This document shows positions 34,321-42,021 of a stretch of 55,355 nucleotides of DNA, piece by piece. Where the stretch lies: NCBI GenBank assembly GCA_035542155.1, contig DATKLX010000045.1:1-55355 (forward strand), read 5' to 3'. This DNA is from DATKLX01 sp035542155 (GTDB lineage: Bacteria; Chloroflexota; Anaerolineae; Anaerolineales; Anaerolineaceae). The notes under the pieces are model-generated. The model searched no databases, had not been told where the DNA came from, and saw only the letters and a program-made list of their open reading frames with translations. Positions within the stretch are counted from its first letter, which is position 1. Each line of letters begins with the position of its first letter. The position numbers and the translations under genes were made by a program.

Positions 34321-34334
34321 TGGGAGCGCTCCCA
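34321..34334. promoter_or_regulatory. CelR-type operator
   Basis: TGGGAGCGCTCCCA, a perfect 14-bp palindrome. It abuts the Shine-Dalgarno of the LacI gene, about 80 nt downstream of the predicted transcription start. The position suggests roadblock repression rather than promoter occlusion. Confidence 0.88.
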
Positions 34335-34348
34335 CTTCCTTCTATTTA

Positions 34349-34372
34349 AAATGCCGTATGTTTACGGCATTT
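34349..34372 (-). terminator. Leader hairpin upstream of the LacI gene
   Basis: AAATGCCGTA (34349-34358) and TACGGCATTT (34363-34372) form a perfect 10-bp stem with a 4-nt loop and AT-rich base, downstream of the lacI promoter. It could end read-through from the radical SAM gene or act in the lacI leader. Only a weak T-tract follows. Confidence 0.45.
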
Positions 34373-34418
34373 CTTGATCACCTTCAGGTGAGAACCCGAA
34401 ATTTCTCCTGCTACAAAA

Positions 34419-34446
34419 ATTATAAGCCTTCTCCCTTACCTGTCAA
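34419..34446 (-). promoter_or_regulatory. Promoter of lacI-cbp-GH94 operon
   Basis: Minus strand: TTGACA (34446-34441), 16-nt spacer, TATAAT (34424-34419). Both hexamers are perfect. It begins 13 nt past the radical SAM stop codon. The transcript would start near 34412, leaving about 100 nt of leader. Confidence 0.87.
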
Positions 34447-34459
34447 GAAGGAGTTCATC

Positions 34460-35941
34460 TCACGCCATCACATGCAGCTCCTTTACCTTGCGGAAATGGA
34501 ACCCATAGATCGACATGGTGATCGCCAGGGGAAACTTGTGCGGGTAGCGGAAGAGCGTGTGAAAGAACAGGCGCCAGTAATAACGCCTTTCGTGGCCGAT
34601 GATTCCTAGGTACCAGATCGAGCGGAAAAAGGCCAGGATTTCCTGAGCCTCGATGTGGACGCTGATCTTGACCGGCTGGTATTCGTCCAGAAAGTTCTTA
34701 ACCCGGGCGTAGAACAGCTTCGGCGAGTAGATCTGCTCCAGGATGTGCAGGTAGCCCTCTTTAAGCTCTCCGGCGTCCATTTTTGGGATGATATTGGTCG
34801 TCCCGTCAGCATTATCGCCGGACATCTCCTCCACGAGGCGACCTTCGCTCTGCATGCGCTGGTAGAGTCGGGTGCCGTAGGGAGCCTGTAGCAGTCCTAC
34901 CATGGCAGTGACGATCCCGCTGTTCTGGATAAACTCGATCTGGCGCTGGAAAATCGCCCGGGTGTCGTTGTCGAAACCGACGATGAAACCACCCATCACC
35001 TGGATCCCATTGCGCTGCAGGCGCTTGACGCTCTCCACCAGGTCGCGGTTTTTATTCTGCGTCTTGTGGCATTCAGTCAGGCTTTCTTCGGCGACCGTCT
35101 CGATGCCCACGAACACCGATACAAACCCGGCGGCGACCATCATCTGCATCAGCTCGGAATCGTCGGCCAGGTTGATCGAAGCCTCGGTGATAAAAAGGAA
35201 CCCCATCTTATCCTTGCGCCATTCGATCAGCGCCGGCAGGATCTCTTCCTTGAGCTGCCGCTTGTTGCCGATAAAGTTATCGTCGACGAAAAAGACGTTC
35301 CGCCGCCAGCCCAACTGGTAGAGCAGGTCCAGCTCGGCCAGGATCTGCTCTTTGGTCTTCGTGCGTGGAAAGTGCCCGAACATCGCCGTGATGTTGCAGA
35401 AATCGCAATTAAACGGGCATCCCCGCGAGAACTGGATGCTCATCGAATCGTAATACTCCCGTTTGACCAGGTCCCACCGGGGGACGGGCGTTTTGCGGAT
35501 ATCCGGAAATTCGCTCGATGTGTAGACTGGTTTAGGACAGCCTCGTTCGAGATCCGCCAGAAAAAACGGCAGGGTAACCTCCGCCTCGTTTAACACGAAA
35601 TAATCCACACCCTCGAAGCGCTCGTATTCCCCGGTGAATAGCGGCCCGCCGGCGATGATCTTAACCCCGCTCGCCCGGCAGCGGGCGATCACCTCCTTGG
35701 CCGATTCGCGCTGGACGACCATCGCGCTGACCATCACATAATCGGCCCAGTCCAGGTCCTTCTGGCGCAGCGCTTCGATGTTCATATCCACCAGGCGAAT
35801 CTGCCATTCCTTGGGCAGCATCGCCGCCACGGTCACTAACCCCAACGGTGGAGAGGAAGCGCGTTTGCGGACGAAGCCCAGTGCGTGCTTAAAACTCCAA
35901 AAGGTGTCCGGAAACTCGGGGTAGACCATCAGGATTTTCAT
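34460..35941 (-). CDS. B12-binding domain radical SAM protein (DUF4070 type)
   Basis: 493 aa. The N-terminal cobalamin-binding-like domain (about 1-150) includes FVRKRASSPPLGLVTVAAML. It is followed by a radical SAM core with the iron-sulfur motif SRGCPFNCDFCNIT (CxxxCxxC near residue 180), the VFFVDDNFIGNKRQLKEEIL segment and FVGIETVAEESL. The C-terminal region matches the DUF4070 architecture shared with HpnP-like methylases and related enzymes. These enzymes act on hydrophobic substrates, often methylating unactivated carbons. Substrate unknown; no hopanoid genes are in the window. It stands alone between the two-component system and the GH94 operon. Confidence 0.88.
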   Translation of the reverse strand: MKILMVYPEFPDTFWSFKHALGFVRKRASSPPLGLVTVAAMLPKEWQIRLVDMNIEALRQKDLDWADYVMVSAMVVQRESAKEVIARCRASGVKIIAGGPLFTGEYERFEGVDYFVLNEAEVTLPFFLADLERGCPKPVYTSSEFPDIRKTPVPRWDLVKREYYDSMSIQFSRGCPFNCDFCNITAMFGHFPRTKTKEQILAELDLLYQLGWRRNVFFVDDNFIGNKRQLKEEILPALIEWRKDKMGFLFITEASINLADDSELMQMMVAAGFVSVFVGIETVAEESLTECHKTQNKNRDLVESVKRLQRNGIQVMGGFIVGFDNDTRAIFQRQIEFIQNSGIVTAMVGLLQAPYGTRLYQRMQSEGRLVEEMSGDNADGTTNIIPKMDAGELKEGYLHILEQIYSPKLFYARVKNFLDEYQPVKISVHIEAQEILAFFRSIWYLGIIGHERRYYWRLFFHTLFRYPHKFPLAITMSIYGFHFRKVKELHVMA

Positions 35942-36024
35942 GCCAGGATTGCCTCTTCAGTCAGGATGATCGCTTTTAAGATTTTCACCTGAAATCGTTT
36001 TGAGTTTAATCGCGGACCAGGGTG

Positions 36025-36094
36025 AGGTCTATGGACCTGAGTCACTCAGCCAGGCACAATTTCAGGAATGACGGTCACAGAAAAAAGTGTGACC
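36025..36094. promoter_or_regulatory. Cluster of three palindromes upstream of the histidine kinase gene
   Basis: AGGTC-TATG-GACCT (36025-36038), CTGAGTCACTCAG (36037-36049, perfect) and GGTCACA-N8-TGTGACC (36073-36094, perfect arms) lie in series upstream of the promoter. They look like binding sites for a dimeric regulator, possibly the NarL-type response regulator encoded downstream. The 200-nt gap contains no gene. Confidence 0.5.
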
Positions 36095-36123
36095 AGGTTG
36101 AACTTCGATCTAATTTAGCCTGA

Positions 36124-36132
36124 TGCTATAAT
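36124..36132 (+). promoter_or_regulatory. Extended -10 promoter of the two-component operon
   Basis: TGCTATAAT matches the extended -10 consensus TGnTATAAT, and the -35 region is poor. Transcription would start near 36139, only about 3 nt before the ATG at 36142, and no Shine-Dalgarno is present. The mRNA is therefore probably leaderless or nearly so. Confidence 0.7.
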
Positions 36133-36141
36133 AAATTTTGG

Positions 36142-37335
36142 ATGGCGCAAAAATCCCCGGTCGAGAATTCGACCATCAGAACGGGTAGTAACGCGGACCT
36201 GGCGTTTGCTGTCGTGGTCTTGGCCTCTTACTTTGCCATGTTCAGCTCGCTGCAGAACGCCCAAATCGTCGATATTTTTTTGATGATGTTGCTGGGGATC
36301 GCCTATATCGCCATCGGGATTTATGGTTATAATACCTGCGCGCGCAGCGAGTCTCTACCGGTGCGGCTGGTCTATTTTGCCATTCAAATCCCCCTCGGCG
36401 GGCTGATTGTTTACCTGGGCAAAGGCGCGGGCTTCAATGCGCTTTTGCTATTGCCCCTCGCCGGTCATGCAGTGATCCTGCTCCCGCGGCGAATTTCGTA
36501 CGGGGTCAACCTGCTGATCTTGCTGGCCTATATCTTCACAGTTCACTTATTCGTCAACTCCTGGGAGAGCGTCTGGGCTGGCCTGCCCACCTTCATGGCC
36601 GGCCAGATTTTCATCATGGTGTTTACTCAAATGACGGTCAGCGAAGAAAAAGCCCGCAACCAGGTCGAGCGGCTGGTCGACCAGTTGGCTGCGGCCAACC
36701 AGCGCCTGCGCGAATACAGTATCCAGGCCGAGGAACTGGCCATTACCCAGGAACGCAACCGCCTCGCCCGCGAGATTCACGATGGACTCGGCCATTACCT
36801 GACCACTATTTACATGCAGATTCAGGCAGCGCGGGCGATCCTGCCCAGCAATCCTCAGCGCGCCATGGAAGCGCTGGGGATCGCCCAAAACCAGACCCAG
36901 GAGGCCCTGGCAGACGTGCGCCGTTCGGTGGCTGCGCTGCGTGCCCTGCCCGACGAAAACCTGCCGCTGCCTGAACGGATCGGGCGTATGGTCGCCGTGA
37001 GCAAAATCGACGGGTTTACGCCGGACATCCAGGTAGTAGGAGAGGAACGCGTCCTCCCGGCCGAAGTCCAACTGACCTTCTACCGGGCCGCCCAGGAAGG
37101 CTTGAATAATACCCGCAAACACTCCCAGGCCAGCCAGGTCTGGCTTGTGCTGGATTACAGCAGCCCGAATTGTGTCCACATGACCATTCGCGACGATGGG
37201 ATTGGCGCTGAAGAGACTGACGGAGGGTTCGGTTTGTTGGGGCTGCAGGAACGGGTTCTCGTTTTGAATGGGCAGTTCCAGATCACGTCCGCCAGAGGAC
37301 AGGGTTTCTGCCTGGAAATAACCATCCCGGGCTGA
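36142..37335 (+). CDS. NarL-type sensor histidine kinase (HisKA_3)
   Basis: 397 aa membrane kinase. Roughly five or six N-terminal hydrophobic segments (about 20-160) with no obvious extracellular sensor loop lead into a short coiled linker (NQVERLVDQLAAANQRLREY). The dimerisation/phosphoacceptor domain has H213 in LAREIHDGLGHYLTTIYMQI. The ATPase domain has RAAQEGLNNTRKHSQAS (N box) and DDGIGAEETDGGFGLLGLQE (G boxes). It pairs with the response regulator 42 nt downstream. The signal is unknown. The start codon coincides with the expected 5' end of the mRNA. Confidence 0.93.
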   Translation: MAQKSPVENSTIRTGSNADLAFAVVVLASYFAMFSSLQNAQIVDIFLMMLLGIAYIAIGIYGYNTCARSESLPVRLVYFAIQIPLGGLIVYLGKGAGFNALLLLPLAGHAVILLPRRISYGVNLLILLAYIFTVHLFVNSWESVWAGLPTFMAGQIFIMVFTQMTVSEEKARNQVERLVDQLAAANQRLREYSIQAEELAITQERNRLAREIHDGLGHYLTTIYMQIQAARAILPSNPQRAMEALGIAQNQTQEALADVRRSVAALRALPDENLPLPERIGRMVAVSKIDGFTPDIQVVGEERVLPAEVQLTFYRAAQEGLNNTRKHSQASQVWLVLDYSSPNCVHMTIRDDGIGAEETDGGFGLLGLQERVLVLNGQFQITSARGQGFCLEITIPG

Positions 37336-37377
37336 GCTTATCATGGCCAAAACAATATCACTTCAATCGGGGTACAC

Positions 37378-38028
37378 ATGCCGATCACTATCCTCATAGT
37401 CGATGACCAGGTTCTCTTCCGCGAAGGGCTGCGCACCCTGCTTTCCGTCCAGCCTGATTTTGATGTTGTGGGCGAGGCCTCGAATGGCGAAGAAGCTCTC
37501 CGGCTGGCTACCCAGCTCCGGCCGGAGGTCGTATTGATGGATTTGCGCATGCCCGTCCTGGACGGGGTCACCGCAACGCAGCGTCTGCGCGCCCTGCTGC
37601 CGGAGTGTAAAGTGCTCGTCCTGACCACGTTTGATGACGATGAAACCGTTTTCGATGGGCTTCGCGCTGGCGCAGTGGGCTACCTGCTCAAAGATGTTTC
37701 GTCTGAAAAGCTCTTCGAGGCAATTCGCGCCGCACAACGGGGCGAATATTTTATGCTTCCCTCGATCACGGCCAAGGTGATGGCCGAATTTTCGCGCCTC
37801 TCCCATATGCGGCCGGCCCAGGTGGAACCCCTGGTCGAAACCCTGTCCACTCGCGAGACGCAGATCCTGCGACTGGTCGCGACCGGCGCGAGCAATAAAG
37901 AGATCGCTGAAAACCTGGTCATCGCGGAAGGCACGGTGAAAAACCACCTGACCAGCATTCTGGGCAAATTAAACGTTCAGGACCGAATGCAGGCTGTCTT
38001 GAAGGCAAGAGAATTGGGAGTGATCTGA
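37378..38028 (+). CDS. NarL/FixJ-family response regulator
   Basis: 216 aa. The receiver domain (1-125) has acidic residues D9 and D10, phosphoacceptor D55 (VVLMDLRMP), a conserved Thr in LTTF and Lys in YLLKDV. The C-terminal LuxR-type helix-turn-helix (about 152-210) contains LSTRETQILRLVATGASNKE and EGTVKNHLTSIL. Partner of the kinase upstream. It could bind the palindromes in front of the kinase gene. Its stop codon overlaps a possible ATG of the next frame. Confidence 0.95.
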   Translation: MPITILIVDDQVLFREGLRTLLSVQPDFDVVGEASNGEEALRLATQLRPEVVLMDLRMPVLDGVTATQRLRALLPECKVLVLTTFDDDETVFDGLRAGAVGYLLKDVSSEKLFEAIRAAQRGEYFMLPSITAKVMAEFSRLSHMRPAQVEPLVETLSTRETQILRLVATGASNKEIAENLVIAEGTVKNHLTSILGKLNVQDRMQAVLKARELGVI

Positions 38029-38063
38029 TGACGCGAATGATTTTCCCCAATCGAGGAGAATCT

Positions 38064-38921
38064 ATGGACTCTCAGGATCGAGACCAGGCGCTTCACCCGC
38101 CGGCTCGCAACTACCGTTTGATTGGTGGTACAGCTCTGATCATGATCGGTGTGGCGGTCCTCCTCGACGGCTATCTAAAAACGGGTTGGTTGGCGCTGGT
38201 GATCCTGCCCGCAACAGGTTTCTTCTTCCTGCTCAGCGGGATACGCTCGCGGACCATCGCTCTGATAATCCCGGGTGGAATAGTCAGTGGGCTGGGGATC
38301 GGGGCATTTTTCATCCTCAGCGCGCTGGTCAAGCCTTCCTGGCAGAATCGGATCGGCCTGTCATTGATGGCTTTTGCCCTGGGTTGGGTGGCGATCACCC
38401 TGGCGGCAGCCTATTCCGCGAACAAGGTGATCCTGTGGCCTCTGGTTCCGGGTGGGATCATCGGCTCGATCGGAGCCTGTTTTCTGTTTAGCCCGCTGCG
38501 CCTGGTTGACTTTTGCCTGTACGTGGGCACCTGTCTCGGGCTGGTCTTTCTGTTGTGGGGATTGCACGACCACCTGTTTGGTCTCATCATCCCGGGCAGT
38601 TTGCTGGTCGGGCTGGGCCCTGGGGTGTACCTGGCCTGGGGCAAGAGCACCCTCGAACCCAATAGCCTGGCTCGGGTTGGGATTCTGCTGGTCAGTTTTG
38701 CCTTTAGCTGGGGCCTCATCACCGTTTTCTCGCGGGTGATCACCGAAAAGTTCATCTGGTGGCCGCTGATCCCCGGCGGCGTCCTGGCGATGGTCGGTTG
38801 GGGTCTGTACATCGGGGGCAATCCGGGGAACGCGGTAAGCTTTATCGGCAACACCGGCTCCATTGGGTTGATCATCTTCGGCCTGTATCTCCTACTCTGG
38901 CGAAAAGGCATCCAAAAATAG
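38064..38921 (+). CDS. Multi-pass membrane protein with four PGG repeats
   Basis: 285 aa, about ten hydrophobic segments, no family recognised with confidence. A repeated motif is visible four times: IIPGGIVSGLGIG, PLVPGGIIGSIGA, IIPGSLLVGLGPG and PLIPGGVLAMVGWG. This points to internal duplication of a two-helix unit. The start at 38064 (MDSQDRDQ) has GAGGAG at ideal spacing; an ATG at 38028 overlapping the regulator's stop codon is the alternative. It lies in the two-component operon and ends before a strong terminator, so it may be part of the signalling or response, for example an envelope-stress accessory protein. Confidence 0.8.
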   Translation: MDSQDRDQALHPPARNYRLIGGTALIMIGVAVLLDGYLKTGWLALVILPATGFFFLLSGIRSRTIALIIPGGIVSGLGIGAFFILSALVKPSWQNRIGLSLMAFALGWVAITLAAAYSANKVILWPLVPGGIIGSIGACFLFSPLRLVDFCLYVGTCLGLVFLLWGLHDHLFGLIIPGSLLVGLGPGVYLAWGKSTLEPNSLARVGILLVSFAFSWGLITVFSRVITEKFIWWPLIPGGVLAMVGWGLYIGGNPGNAVSFIGNTGSIGLIIFGLYLLLWRKGIQK

Positions 38922-38941
38922 GCCTGTATTCCAAAGAGCGC

Positions 38942-38977
38942 AAACCCCCGATTGGATTGATCCAACCGGGGGTTTTT
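38942..38977 (+). terminator. Intrinsic terminator of the two-component operon
   Basis: AAACCCCCG (38942-38950) and CGGGGGTTT (38967-38975), with an inner TTGGAT/ATCCAA stem, followed by T5 to 38977. It lies between convergent genes and 22 nt before the sodA stop codon. Confidence 0.9.
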
Positions 38978-38998
38978 CGAAATCGAGTGAATTCGCGG

Positions 38999-39613
38999 TT
39001 AGCGCCCGCTGAAGAATTCGTTGACCGTATCCCAGTTGATCACTCCCCAGAAAGCCTTGATGTAATCCGGGCGGCGATTTTGATAATTGAGGTAATAAGC
39101 GTGCTCCCAGACGTCCAGGCCCAGAATCGGCCTGTGGCCGTCCATCAACGGACTGTCCTGGTTGGCCGTGGAATAGACCTGGAGCTGATTGCTGCCGTCT
39201 ACCACCAGCCAAGCCCATCCTGAGCCAAAGCGGGTGGCTGCGGCGTTACTGAACCTGTCTTTGAAGGCGTCAAACGTTTCAAAGGTGCTGTTGATGGCCT
39301 GGGCCAGGGCCCCATCTGGGGCGTTCTTGCCGCCGGGTTTGAGCCATTTCCAGAACAATGTGTGGTTGTGGTGCCCACCGCCATTATTACGCACTGCGGT
39401 GCGGATCACTTCGGGAACCGAATTGATATTGCGTAAGATGGTCTCAATATCCTTGCCCTGCAGATCGGGGTAATCTTTCAAGGCATTGTTCAGGTTGTTG
39501 ACATAGGCGGCGTGATGCTTGTCGTGGTGGATCTCCATGGTGCGCGCATCGATCGTCGGTTCGAGAGCGTTGAAGGCATAGGTGAGGGGGGGTAGTTCAA
39601 AAGGATAGGCCAT
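38999..39613 (-). CDS. sodA: Superoxide dismutase, Mn-type of the Fe/Mn family
   Basis: 204 aa, full length. It dismutates superoxide to oxygen and hydrogen peroxide in the cytosol. Metal ligands: H29 (MEIHHDKHHAAYVNN), the His in GGGHHNHTLFW, and Asp/His in LDVWEHAYYLNYQ. The GG in GGGHHNHTLFW is typical of Mn rather than Fe enzymes. It has its own consensus promoter and shares a divergent control region with the FKBP-type isomerase gene. It fits an anaerobe or microaerophile that meets oxygen. Confidence 0.96.
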   Translation of the reverse strand: MAYPFELPPLTYAFNALEPTIDARTMEIHHDKHHAAYVNNLNNALKDYPDLQGKDIETILRNINSVPEVIRTAVRNNGGGHHNHTLFWKWLKPGGKNAPDGALAQAINSTFETFDAFKDRFSNAAATRFGSGWAWLVVDGSNQLQVYSTANQDSPLMDGHRPILGLDVWEHAYYLNYQNRRPDYIKAFWGVINWDTVNEFFSGR

Positions 39614-39703
39614 TTTTATTCCTCTTCATATGTTATTTAGTTCCGAATTCGATTGGGGAAATTTTGCTTCCCCCGGGTCGGTGTAATTTATACTATTTAG
39701 ATT

Positions 39704-39732
39704 ATTATACTCCAAACAATTCTACTTGTCAA
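39704..39732 (-). promoter_or_regulatory. Consensus promoter of sodA
   Basis: Minus strand: TTGACA (39732-39727), 17-nt spacer, TATAAT (39709-39704), a perfect match. The leader to the sodA start is about 85 nt and AT-rich (39640-39703). No clear Fur or PerR box is recognised there. Confidence 0.88.
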
Positions 39733-39750
39733 TTTTTTCACATAAGTCCA

Positions 39751-39759
39751 TGATATAAT
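39751..39759 (+). promoter_or_regulatory. Extended -10 promoter of the FKBP-type isomerase gene
   Basis: TGATATAAT on the plus strand fits the extended -10 form. It lies 35 nt before the TTG start codon, divergent from the sodA promoter. Confidence 0.6.
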
Positions 39760-39793
39760 CGACGAAATTGATCTATTTATTGTGGAGGGAAAA

Positions 39794-40336
39794 TTGAATA
39801 ATCATTCGCAACCGCCAAAACCGAGTGTCATTGCCGATGATGTTGTTGTCCGCATGGATTACACCCTTTCCGTCGACGGTGAGGTCTTTGAGACGTCCAC
39901 AAAATCCGAGCCGATCGAGTTTATTCAAGGTTACGGGCAGATCATTCCCGGGCTGGAACGAGAGCTATACGGCCTGATGCCAGGCCAATCCAAAGAGGTG
40001 TTCGTAGCTTCCAATGATGCCTACGGAGATCTGGATCCGGATGCAATGATGGACGTTCCCAGGAGCGAGTTCGGCGCAGACATCCCCCTGGAACCAGGGG
40101 TCGAGGTTCAGGTGAAGAATGAAGACGGGGAAGTTATGGACGCCCGGATTTCCAAAGTCCAGGGGGATACCGTAGAACTGGACTTCAACCATCCCCTGGC
40201 GGGCAAGGACCTGGTGTTCGACGTCAAAATCGTCGATCTCCGGGATGCCACTCCCGAGGAGCTGGAGCACGGTCACGTCCACGGCGATGTGGGCCACGAC
40301 CACGAACTGCAAGACAAGGACGAAATCGAGGAATAA
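39794..40336 (+). CDS. FKBP-type peptidyl-prolyl isomerase, SlyD-like
   Basis: 180 aa. FKBP fold split by an insert-in-flap chaperone domain, as in SlyD: VRMDYTLSVDGEVFETS, IEFIQGYGQIIPGLERELYGL (active-site loop), SNDAYGDLDPDAM, then return to FNHPLAGKDLVFDVKIVDL. The C-terminus is His/Asp/Glu-rich (HGHVHGDVGHDHE), a likely nickel or other metal-binding tail. The start is best read as TTG at 39794, because GGAGGG lies 6 nt upstream; the apparent GTG at 39782 is itself part of that ribosome-binding site. Role: folding helper and perhaps nickel handling. It is divergent from sodA, and no hydrogenase or urease genes are seen. Confidence 0.92.
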   Translation: MNNHSQPPKPSVIADDVVVRMDYTLSVDGEVFETSTKSEPIEFIQGYGQIIPGLERELYGLMPGQSKEVFVASNDAYGDLDPDAMMDVPRSEFGADIPLEPGVEVQVKNEDGEVMDARISKVQGDTVELDFNHPLAGKDLVFDVKIVDLRDATPEELEHGHVHGDVGHDHELQDKDEIEE

Positions 40337-40481
40337 CTCCGGCTACACCGGTTTTCCTGGATCGACCCTGGTCTCAATCCCGGATAGGTTTTGGGGCCTT
40401 TCTGTTCTCCCTGTTCGAGGTGCGGTTGGTGGGGTACACTAGACGCGCGGCACATGTTTTTTTGGAAGAGGTGTGAATCGC

Positions 40482-42011
40482 ATGCGCTCTATCTTCCGCT
40501 CGATTACGCTTTCCTTCAGCCTGATTTTGCTGTCCTGCTACATTCTTTCCGCCTGCAGGCCGCAAATCTCACTCCATCCGACAGATCCAGACCCTACCCC
40601 CACTTCACTCGCTGGCCCAACCCGGACGCTGCCAGCGACCGATCTGGCGGGCGCTCATCTCGAAGCAAGCCCGACCGTCGCGACTGAACCACCGGCTACC
40701 CCGGTCCCTGCGCAGCCCGGAAGGACAGCTTATTCCCTGAACGTTGAGCTTGATTATGCCCGGCATTCCACCAGGGTAACCGAGAACGTTGAGTTCTGGA
40801 ACCCTTCGGGCGACCAAATCACAACCCTCCCGTTCCTGGTTGAGCCGAACCGCTATCCCGAGAGTTTTCATCTCCAATCTGTCGCTGTAGACGGTCAGCC
40901 TGAGCCGGAATATCAGCTCAGCCAGAACCGTCTCGACCTCCCCCTCGAGACACCTCTCGCTCCCGCGGGTAAGCTGTCTATCCATCTCGTCTACCAGCTC
41001 GACCTCCCCGCCATCCCACCCCCCTCCGACACGACCCGCCCGGTTCCCTATGGATATACCAAACGACAGCTCAACCTGGTGGATTGGATCCCTGCCGTGC
41101 CTCCCTACCGGCCGGGACAGGGTTGGTTGATCCACGCCCCAGGCTATTACGGTGAGCACCAGGTGTATGAGGCAACGGATTTACAGATCGACCTGGTGAT
41201 CCGCAATGCCCCCGAGGGGTTGCTGGTCGCCGCCAGCGCCCCCGCCCAGAAAAACAGCGACCATTACCAGTATCGCCTAGACTCCGCGCGCAACTTCGTC
41301 CTCTCTGCCAGTCCGGTTTATAAGCTGTCTCAAAAAACCGTCGGCGGGGTGACCATCCTGGATTACTACTTTCCATTCAACCCCGGCGCGGGCGAACGGG
41401 TAGTGAATGATACCGCCGACGCGGTCGCGCTGTATTCGCGCCTGTTCGGGCCGTATCCCCATGAAACCTTAAGTGTGGTCGAGGCGGATTTCCTGGATGG
41501 GATGGAGTACGATGGCCTGTTCTTTCTCAGCCAGGGTTTCTACAACCTGTACGATGGCACCCCCAAGGGATATCTGACCATGATCGCCGCCCACGAAACG
41601 GCCCACCAGTGGTGGTACGGCCTGGTTGGCAACGACCAGGCGCTCGAGCCCTGGCTCGATGAAGCTCTGGCCACCTACACCGAGCGGATCTTCTACGAAA
41701 AGACATATCCGGACCTGGTCGATTGGTGGTGGGGCTACCGGGTCAAATACTACCAACCCCGGGGTTGGATCAACCTGCCCGTCTACGATTACGGCGGCTT
41801 CATGCCCTATCGCAACGCGGTTTATCTCCGCGGAGCCCTCTTCCTGGAAGAGGTGCGCAAACGAATGGGGGATGAGGCCTTTTTTGCCTTCCTCAAGGAT
41901 TACGCGACTCAGGAGGCGTATCAGCTCAGCTCCCGCCAGGATTTCTTCCGCATCCTCTCCATGCACACCCAGGTCGATCTCCAGGATCTGGTCCGGGAGT
42001 ATTTCAAGTAG
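40482..42011 (+). CDS. Secreted M1-like (gluzincin) metallopeptidase lipoprotein
   Basis: 509 aa. The signal peptide ends in lipobox LSAC with lipidated C25, followed by a Pro/Thr-rich linker. An N-terminal beta-domain of M1 type spans about 80-270, and the catalytic domain has H371-E372-T-A-H375-QWW with the third ligand E394 (WLDEALATY), the HExxH-18-E spacing of family M1. The long C-terminal helical domain of classical aminopeptidase N is missing, as in other short M1-like proteins. ATG at 40482 was preferred over GTG at 40473 because AGAGG is properly spaced only for the ATG. The metB-type gene follows by 10 nt. Confidence 0.9.
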   Translation: MRSIFRSITLSFSLILLSCYILSACRPQISLHPTDPDPTPTSLAGPTRTLPATDLAGAHLEASPTVATEPPATPVPAQPGRTAYSLNVELDYARHSTRVTENVEFWNPSGDQITTLPFLVEPNRYPESFHLQSVAVDGQPEPEYQLSQNRLDLPLETPLAPAGKLSIHLVYQLDLPAIPPPSDTTRPVPYGYTKRQLNLVDWIPAVPPYRPGQGWLIHAPGYYGEHQVYEATDLQIDLVIRNAPEGLLVAASAPAQKNSDHYQYRLDSARNFVLSASPVYKLSQKTVGGVTILDYYFPFNPGAGERVVNDTADAVALYSRLFGPYPHETLSVVEADFLDGMEYDGLFFLSQGFYNLYDGTPKGYLTMIAAHETAHQWWYGLVGNDQALEPWLDEALATYTERIFYEKTYPDLVDWWWGYRVKYYQPRGWINLPVYDYGGFMPYRNAVYLRGALFLEEVRKRMGDEAFFAFLKDYATQEAYQLSSRQDFFRILSMHTQVDLQDLVREYFK

Positions 42012-42021
42012 AAGGGAAGCC

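Noticed and set aside
41626..42021. N-terminal extension of the cystathionine gamma-enzyme frame
   Set aside because: Overlaps the M1-like peptidase out of frame; the real start at 42022 has a ribosome-binding site and the family N-terminus.
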